A DNA stretch of 10,727 bases from NCBI GenBank assembly GCA_023135025.1, contig JAGLTY010000039.1, positions 1 through 10,727 of the forward strand, read 5' to 3'. The notes beneath the pieces are model-generated. The model worked only from the letters and a program-made list of their open reading frames with translations, was not told where the DNA came from and did no database searches. This DNA comes from Bacteroidales bacterium. GTDB taxonomy: Bacteria > Bacteroidota > Bacteroidia > Bacteroidales > GCA-2748055. The position numbers were made by a program, and so were the translations under genes. Positions 6,644 through 10,727 of this stretch are shown in pieces; within the stretch, counting starts at the first letter, position 1; each line of letters begins with the position of its first letter.

Positions 6644-8233
6644 ATGAAATCTCTCCCACTATTACTCCTGAATATCATCCTGGGTCTGACCATTGGATGT
6701 TCACCCCAATCGGTTGAGGAGCCGGCCGGACAACAATCACCAATCCGTTCCTCAAATACCTATCAGCCCCCTCTCTTTAAAGAGAAGGAGCGCATTCAAA
6801 AAATCAGAACGTTGCTGGCTGAATCGCATCAATACTATGCGGAATCTGCCGCGGCCAATCATCTTCCTGGTCTGGCCTATGGAGTGGTGGTGGACGATTC
6901 CCTCCTCCTCTTTGGTGGATGCGGTACGACCAATATAGAATCAGGAGTTCCGGTTACTGAGCATTCACTCTTCAGGATCGCCTCCATGAGCAAAAGTTTT
7001 ACTGCCATGGCCATCCTGAAACTTAGGGACGAGGGAAAGCTCTCCCTGTCAGATCCTCTCTTTATGTATATTCCAGACCTTAAGCAACTCACCTACCTGA
7101 CTGGCGATGCCACTCCGGTTTCCATATTAAACCTGCTGACCATGACCGCCGGATTTCCTGAAGATAATCCCTGGGGTGACCGGTTCCTGGATATAAGTGA
7201 TGATGTGTTGATGGAACAGGTCGAAGAGGGGATCTCTTTTTCAACCGTCACCTCACTCCATTACGAGTACAGCAACCTGGGATTTGGTCTGCTGGGGCAT
7301 ATTATCACCCGGGTTTCAGGTGTTCCATACCAGGAATACATCACCAAAAATATCCTTCAACCCCTGGGGATGAACCATACATACTGGGAATACAGTGAAG
7401 TTCCCCGAGAGCTTCTCGCACAGGGGTACAGGTGGGAGGATGAGAGATGGGTATCCGAACCCCTGCTGCACGATGGTGCTTTTGGTGCCATGGGCGGACT
7501 GATTACATCTATTGAAGATTTCAGTAAATATATCTCTCTCCATCTTTCAGCCTGGCCTCCAAGAAGTGACCCTGAAACAGGTCCGGTGAAAAGAAGCACA
7601 CTCAGGGAGATGCACCGGATGAACAATCCCAGATACTATACCGATCCCAATCGGTTTGGTAATCATACCAGTCCCATTATGAGGGGTTACGGTTTTGGCC
7701 TGGTGGCCATGGTGGACCACGAAGAAGTTGTGGAGGTGGGCCACAATGGTGGCCTTCCCGGATTTGGAAGCAGTTACATGTTCTACCCGCAATACGGTAT
7801 AGGTATCATGGCCTTCAGCAACCTCACCTATGTGGGAGGAATCGTTAGAACGGCTAACTATATGGTGATGAAAAACCTGATCAACCAGGGTCTGTTTATA
7901 CCCAGATCACTACCTGTTTCGGATATCCTGGACAAAAGAAAGGAGCAGGTGGCTCAGCTGATACAGAGCTGGGATCCGCTCCTGGAAAAAGAGATTGTGG
8001 CAGCCAATCTTTATATGGATATCTCCAGGGAAACAAGGATAGAGGAGGCCAGAGGTTTGCTTAGCCTGGCTGGAGAGATCATTTCCACCGGACCTGTGAT
8101 CCCGGAAAATCAGCTTCGCGGGAGTTTCATACTCACGGGTGCACAAAGGAGCCTAAAGGTATACTTCACCCTCACACCGGAAGCGGAACCCATGGTACAG
8201 TGGCTCACCATTGAACTGATCCCTGAAAAATAA
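6644..8233 (+). CDS. Class C beta-lactamase-like serine hydrolase, lipoprotein
   Basis: This encodes 529 residues with a lipobox IGCS (Cys19) after a hydrophobic signal, so it is anchored in the envelope. After a linker rich in Pro, Ser and Glu (20-45), the serine hydrolase domain (about 60-415) carries all three motifs of the class C beta-lactamase/DD-peptidase/EstB superfamily: the S-x-x-K motif SMSK (Ser114, Lys117), YSN (209-211) and the HNGG box (367-370). The nucleophile is Ser114. The C-terminal part (about 420-529) contains a beta-rich LRGSFILTGA segment and has no recognised role. Family members include beta-lactamases, peptidases and many carboxylesterases; being last in a glycan-degradation gene run makes an acyl esterase on a decorated sugar attractive, but this is inference. 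It starts 21 bases after the GH2 gene. It could also be an unrelated peptidoglycan-active enzyme. Confidence 0.88.
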   Translation: MKSLPLLLLNIILGLTIGCSPQSVEEPAGQQSPIRSSNTYQPPLFKEKERIQKIRTLLAESHQYYAESAAANHLPGLAYGVVVDDSLLLFGGCGTTNIESGVPVTEHSLFRIASMSKSFTAMAILKLRDEGKLSLSDPLFMYIPDLKQLTYLTGDATPVSILNLLTMTAGFPEDNPWGDRFLDISDDVLMEQVEEGISFSTVTSLHYEYSNLGFGLLGHIITRVSGVPYQEYITKNILQPLGMNHTYWEYSEVPRELLAQGYRWEDERWVSEPLLHDGAFGAMGGLITSIEDFSKYISLHLSAWPPRSDPETGPVKRSTLREMHRMNNPRYYTDPNRFGNHTSPIMRGYGFGLVAMVDHEEVVEVGHNGGLPGFGSSYMFYPQYGIGIMAFSNLTYVGGIVRTANYMVMKNLINQGLFIPRSLPVSDILDKRKEQVAQLIQSWDPLLEKEIVAANLYMDISRETRIEEARGLLSLAGEIISTGPVIPENQLRGSFILTGAQRSLKVYFTLTPEAEPMVQWLTIELIPEK

Positions 8234-8285
8234 CGAATATTTAGAACCTTTTGGCTAATTTTATGTTAATCACCAAAACAGATTC

Positions 8286-8750
8286 ATGGGAAAATTAATC
8301 ATCAATAGCTACGAAGAGTTTGAACAGTATGTGGGAAAAGAACTGGGAACTTCTGATTACCACAAGATTACTCAGGAACAGATCAACCAGTTTGCCGATG
8401 CCACACTGGATCACCAGTGGATTCATGTGGATGAGGAACGAGCAAAGAGGGAGAGCCCATTTGGTGCCACCATTGCCCATGGCTACCTGAGTGTCGCTAT
8501 GCTTGCCCACCTCTGGTACCAGATTATCGAGGTAAAAAATATCACCATGCTGGTTAACTATGGGATTGAAAGCCTGAAATTCGGCCAGGCAGTAGTGGTA
8601 AACAGCGATGTGAGAATCGTCACAAAACTAAAATCCATTACCAACCTGAGGGGAACAGCCAAGACGGAGGTGGAGGTAATTCTAGAGATCAAAGGGAGTA
8701 AGAAACATGCACTGAAAGGGGTTATTGTCTTCCTCTACCAGTTCAAATAG
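8286..8750 (+). CDS. MaoC-like (hot-dog fold) dehydratase/hydratase
   Basis: This 154-residue protein has no signal peptide and is presumably cytoplasmic. It has the single hot-dog architecture of MaoC/NodN-like proteins: ITQEQINQFADATLDHQWIHVDEERAK in segments around 28-54, GATIAHGYLSVAML (60-73), LVNYGIESLKFGQAV (87-101) and a final beta strand LKGVIVFLYQF (143-153). Asp42 and His47 in DHQWIH form the hydratase dyad of (R)-specific enoyl-CoA hydratases (the usual pattern is D-x-N-P-x-H). The likely reaction is hydration of a trans-2-enoyl thioester, in fatty acid or related acyl metabolism. It starts 52 bases after the serine hydrolase and has no obvious link to glycan breakdown. The family call is strong; the substrate is not determinable. 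Confidence 0.88.
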   Translation: MGKLIINSYEEFEQYVGKELGTSDYHKITQEQINQFADATLDHQWIHVDEERAKRESPFGATIAHGYLSVAMLAHLWYQIIEVKNITMLVNYGIESLKFGQAVVVNSDVRIVTKLKSITNLRGTAKTEVEVILEIKGSKKHALKGVIVFLYQFK

Positions 8751-8757
8751 GATCGTC

Positions 8758-9189
8758 ATGAGGCAACTATTTATGGTGATTGGTACCATTTTTCTCCTAT
8801 CCTGTTCTGCCCAGGACAGAAAAGCAGATCAGCAGGATATGAAGCAAAGCGTAAACGATAGCTGGGTAGCCGTCGTCATCAATGGTGAGAACCTGGTGAC
8901 TGATACAATCGTTCAAGCACTTCCACAAATGGTGATCCATGTGGACGATATGCGCTACATGGGGAATGATGGCTGCAATAACTTCACTGGTGGACTCATC
9001 GAGCTGGATAAGCTTACCATCCGTTTCGGTGTGGCTGCAGGAACCAGGATGATGTGCATGGATATGAAGATTCCCGATCTCTTCAATAGCATCCTTCAGG
9101 AGGTGATGACCTGGAAGATCATAGAGAACAGACTGCACCTGTACGATGCTGATGGCAACGAACTGATGCAGTTAAAGAAGACAGACTAG
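8758..9189 (+). CDS. META-domain (HslJ-like) lipoprotein
   Basis: I start at the ATG at 8758, not at the upstream in-frame ATG at 8725: from 8758 the protein opens with MRQLFMVIGTIFLLSC, a compact type II signal with Cys16, and begins 7 bases after the MaoC stop, whereas the earlier ATG lies inside the MaoC gene. The product has 143 residues. The META domain shows SWVAVVINGENL (35-46), the GNDGCNNFTGG core (68-78), LTIRFGVAAGTRMMCM (86-101) and ENRLHLYDADGNELMQL in segments near the end. Family members are mostly outer-membrane or periplasmic proteins; E. coli HslJ was linked to heat shock and novobiocin resistance, and no biochemical activity is established. It sits tightly behind MaoC, probably co-transcribed, and its stop overlaps that of the convergent sulfatase. 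Confidence 0.85.
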   Translation: MRQLFMVIGTIFLLSCSAQDRKADQQDMKQSVNDSWVAVVINGENLVTDTIVQALPQMVIHVDDMRYMGNDGCNNFTGGLIELDKLTIRFGVAAGTRMMCMDMKIPDLFNSILQEVMTWKIIENRLHLYDADGNELMQLKKTD

Positions 9190-10727
9190 TCCCACTTCAC
9201 AATAGTACTGGGCAGATAACCCTTCCGATGAGCTATGGCGTAGAGCTGTTGTTGATCTTCCAGCTTTACAGGTCCGGTATAGATCTCCCAGCGGCTTGAA
9301 AGAGTGTCGCCAGCTGCAACGACCTGATAACCCAGGTAGCTACCCGCCTCATCTGTTGAAATATCTACTACAGACGGCTCTGATATTTGGAAGGATGGAT
9401 CTTTGGTAAGCGGTTGTTTCCCCCCGGGCCAGAACCGGGCAACCATTTCATGCTCCTCTATAAATCCCATATCATCGATCTCCTCCATCCAGCGGTTACA
9501 CTCGGCCCTTAATTCGCTTAGTTTTTCAGCATACTGCGGATCGCCAGCAAGATTGTGAAGCTCTTCCGGATCATTTTCACAATCGAACAACTCCTCTTCC
9601 GGTTTTGCAAGGCGAAACCAGAGAGACTCCATTTCATCCAATGTTCCAGCGTCCCTCATTTCGAGCATCTCCTGCATAACAGCCATCTGCTCCCGAAAAC
9701 TCAGTGGAAGGTAATACCCCTGGTCGGGATTAAAGTTCCGCAGGTATTTATAACGTTCATTTCTTACGGCCCTGATCATATCTGCATGTTCATCAAACCG
9801 GTCAGCTGCTGCGTGAATATAGTGTCTATCATTTCCCTCCTCATATTTCCCCAGAAAGGCCTGTCCATCCAGATATTCCGGAGGTTCAATACAAGCCAGT
9901 GAGAGCAGTGTAGGGAGGAAATCAACAAAACTGATCATTTGTGCGTCTATGCTTCCTGCACCTGCCGATCCCGGGAATCGGATAATCATGGGCACCTTAA
10001 GCCCCGAATCGTACAATAAGCGTTTCTGCCTCGGTAGCGGACCGCCATGATCGCTGTACCAGAATATTATAGTATTTTCCAGTTCTCCATCCTCCTCCAG
10101 TTCCTGAAGCAGCTCCCCCACCCTATGATCCATTTCAGCCACATTGGAATACATCCGGCGAATGTCGGTTCTGGATATTTCTGTCTCCGGCAGATAAGAA
10201 GGTATAGGAACCTCCAGGTTGGAATCGACCCACAGGGAGTCCTCCGCTTTCATCCAGATCCGTGATTCATGAGTAATCATAAAATTGAAAACAGCAAAGA
10301 AGGGTTGTCCTTCTTCCCTGTTCCTCCAGTGTGCAGTAGCACTACTTTCATCCCAGGAGAAGGGTGAAGGCTTAAACTGATAATCCTCTTTGAGATTGTT
10401 GGAACAATAGTAACCCTTCTCACGCAGGTACTCGCTATGCATTTTCATCTCGGGGGGTGGTACCACCTCATAAGGATCAAGTCCCTGGGGCATATACTGT
10501 CGGATAAACTGAATGACCTGAGGGTTGTTCATCATCTCCCTCGGCACATTTCCAATCTGCATATGGTGCGCCCCTATCCTTGTGGGATATAGTCCGGTAG
10601 CAAGTGCTGAGCGACTGGGGGAGCATACACCACACACCGAATAGACATTGGTATAACGTACCCCCTCATCAGCCAGACGGCTGAGATGGGGCGTCACAAT
10701 TGTATTGGACATACCCCAATAATTCCC
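9186..10727 (-). CDS. S1-type sulfatase (formylglycine-dependent), N-terminus beyond window
   Basis: The frame is open through the right edge: codons between 10713 and 10727 read GNYWG upstream of the Met at 10712, and they match the usual approach to the TP-LxRLA-EG segment, so that Met is internal and the true start is outside. The visible 513 residues carry TPHLSRLADEGVRYTN, then the activation site CSPSR followed by SALATGLYPTR, whose Cys (codon at 10623-10625) should be oxidised to formylglycine. WYSDHGG supplies later metal and substrate ligands. Other blocks are KGYYCSNNLKEDYQF, LKVPMIIRFPG, DFLPTLL and EELFDCENDPEELHNLAGDP. The last about 65 residues (ISTDEAGSYLGYQV to GYLPSTIVKW) resemble a chitobiase/hexosaminidase C-terminal domain. 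It hydrolyses sulfate esters (or N-sulfate) on a glycan; the subfamily cannot be settled. The first Asp-Asp metal pair and any signal peptide are outside. It is convergent with the META gene. Confidence 0.92.
   Translation of the reverse strand, partial: GNYWGMSNTIVTPHLSRLADEGVRYTNVYSVCGVCSPSRSALATGLYPTRIGAHHMQIGNVPREMMNNPQVIQFIRQYMPQGLDPYEVVPPPEMKMHSEYLREKGYYCSNNLKEDYQFKPSPFSWDESSATAHWRNREEGQPFFAVFNFMITHESRIWMKAEDSLWVDSNLEVPIPSYLPETEISRTDIRRMYSNVAEMDHRVGELLQELEEDGELENTIIFWYSDHGGPLPRQKRLLYDSGLKVPMIIRFPGSAGAGSIDAQMISFVDFLPTLLSLACIEPPEYLDGQAFLGKYEEGNDRHYIHAAADRFDEHADMIRAVRNERYKYLRNFNPDQGYYLPLSFREQMAVMQEMLEMRDAGTLDEMESLWFRLAKPEEELFDCENDPEELHNLAGDPQYAEKLSELRAECNRWMEEIDDMGFIEEHEMVARFWPGGKQPLTKDPSFQISEPSVVDISTDEAGSYLGYQVVAAGDTLSSRWEIYTGPVKLEDQQQLYAIAHRKGYLPSTIVKWD

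Noticed and set aside
8256..8263. TAATTTTA upstream of the MaoC gene as a -7 element
   Set aside because: It matches seven of eight consensus bases, but no TTG lies at the required distance upstream in this A/T-rich leader.
8725..8757. Upstream in-frame ATG for the META-domain protein
   Set aside because: It lies within the MaoC coding region and would spoil the lipoprotein signal that starts cleanly at 8758.
10710..10712. ATG at 10712 (minus strand) as the true start of the sulfatase
   Set aside because: The frame remains open with sulfatase-like residues (GNYWG) to the window edge, and the conserved N-terminal Asp pair is missing, so the gene begins outside.

Overview
The window looks like part of a Bacteroidota (Bacteroidetes) chromosome, from a glycan-degrading species. 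The support is a moderate G+C content, many short lipoprotein signals ending in a lipobox Cys, A/T-rich leaders without clear Shine-Dalgarno sequences, and a set of families typical of polysaccharide utilisation loci: GH130, GH2, a sulfatase, a mutarotase-like protein and a sugar isomerase-like TIM barrel. No SusC/SusD pair, regulator, tRNA, rRNA, CRISPR array or insertion sequence is visible, so the order or genus cannot be fixed.

Layout. Positions 1-138 hold the C-terminal end of a phosphodiester glycosidase (NAGPA-like) gene. A short DUF4440/SnoaL-like exported protein (165-584) follows; it seems to lack the last strands of its fold. Next is a lipoprotein with an aldose-1-epimerase-like fold (598-1578). 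The 189-base gap after it (1579-1767) carries, on the minus strand, a fragment that reads like the C-terminus of a CotH-type protein. From 1768 four co-directional genes run with gaps of 13-39 bases: a Tat-type secreted xylose-isomerase-like TIM barrel, a GH130 lipoprotein, a large secreted GH2 enzyme and a class C beta-lactamase-like serine hydrolase lipoprotein. After a 52-base gap come a MaoC-like hot-dog hydratase and a META-domain (HslJ-like) lipoprotein, 7 bases apart. The right end is a convergent S1-type sulfatase on the minus strand. Its C-terminus is complete and its N-terminus runs off the window. It shares a CTAG stop palindrome with the META gene.

How the genes may work together (inference). 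The exported GH130, GH2, serine hydrolase and sulfatase, with the mutarotase-like lipoprotein and the exported TIM-barrel protein, form a plausible periplasmic or surface pathway that desulfates, perhaps deacylates, and trims a sulfated, possibly beta-mannoside-containing glycan. The substrate cannot be read from the sequence. MaoC and META are probably general metabolic and envelope genes next to the cluster. Nothing here demands an entirely new type of system. The points most worth a second look are the CotH-like remnant, the truncated DUF4440 gene, the altered metal site of the TIM-barrel protein, and the uncharacterised GH130/GH2/sulfatase set.
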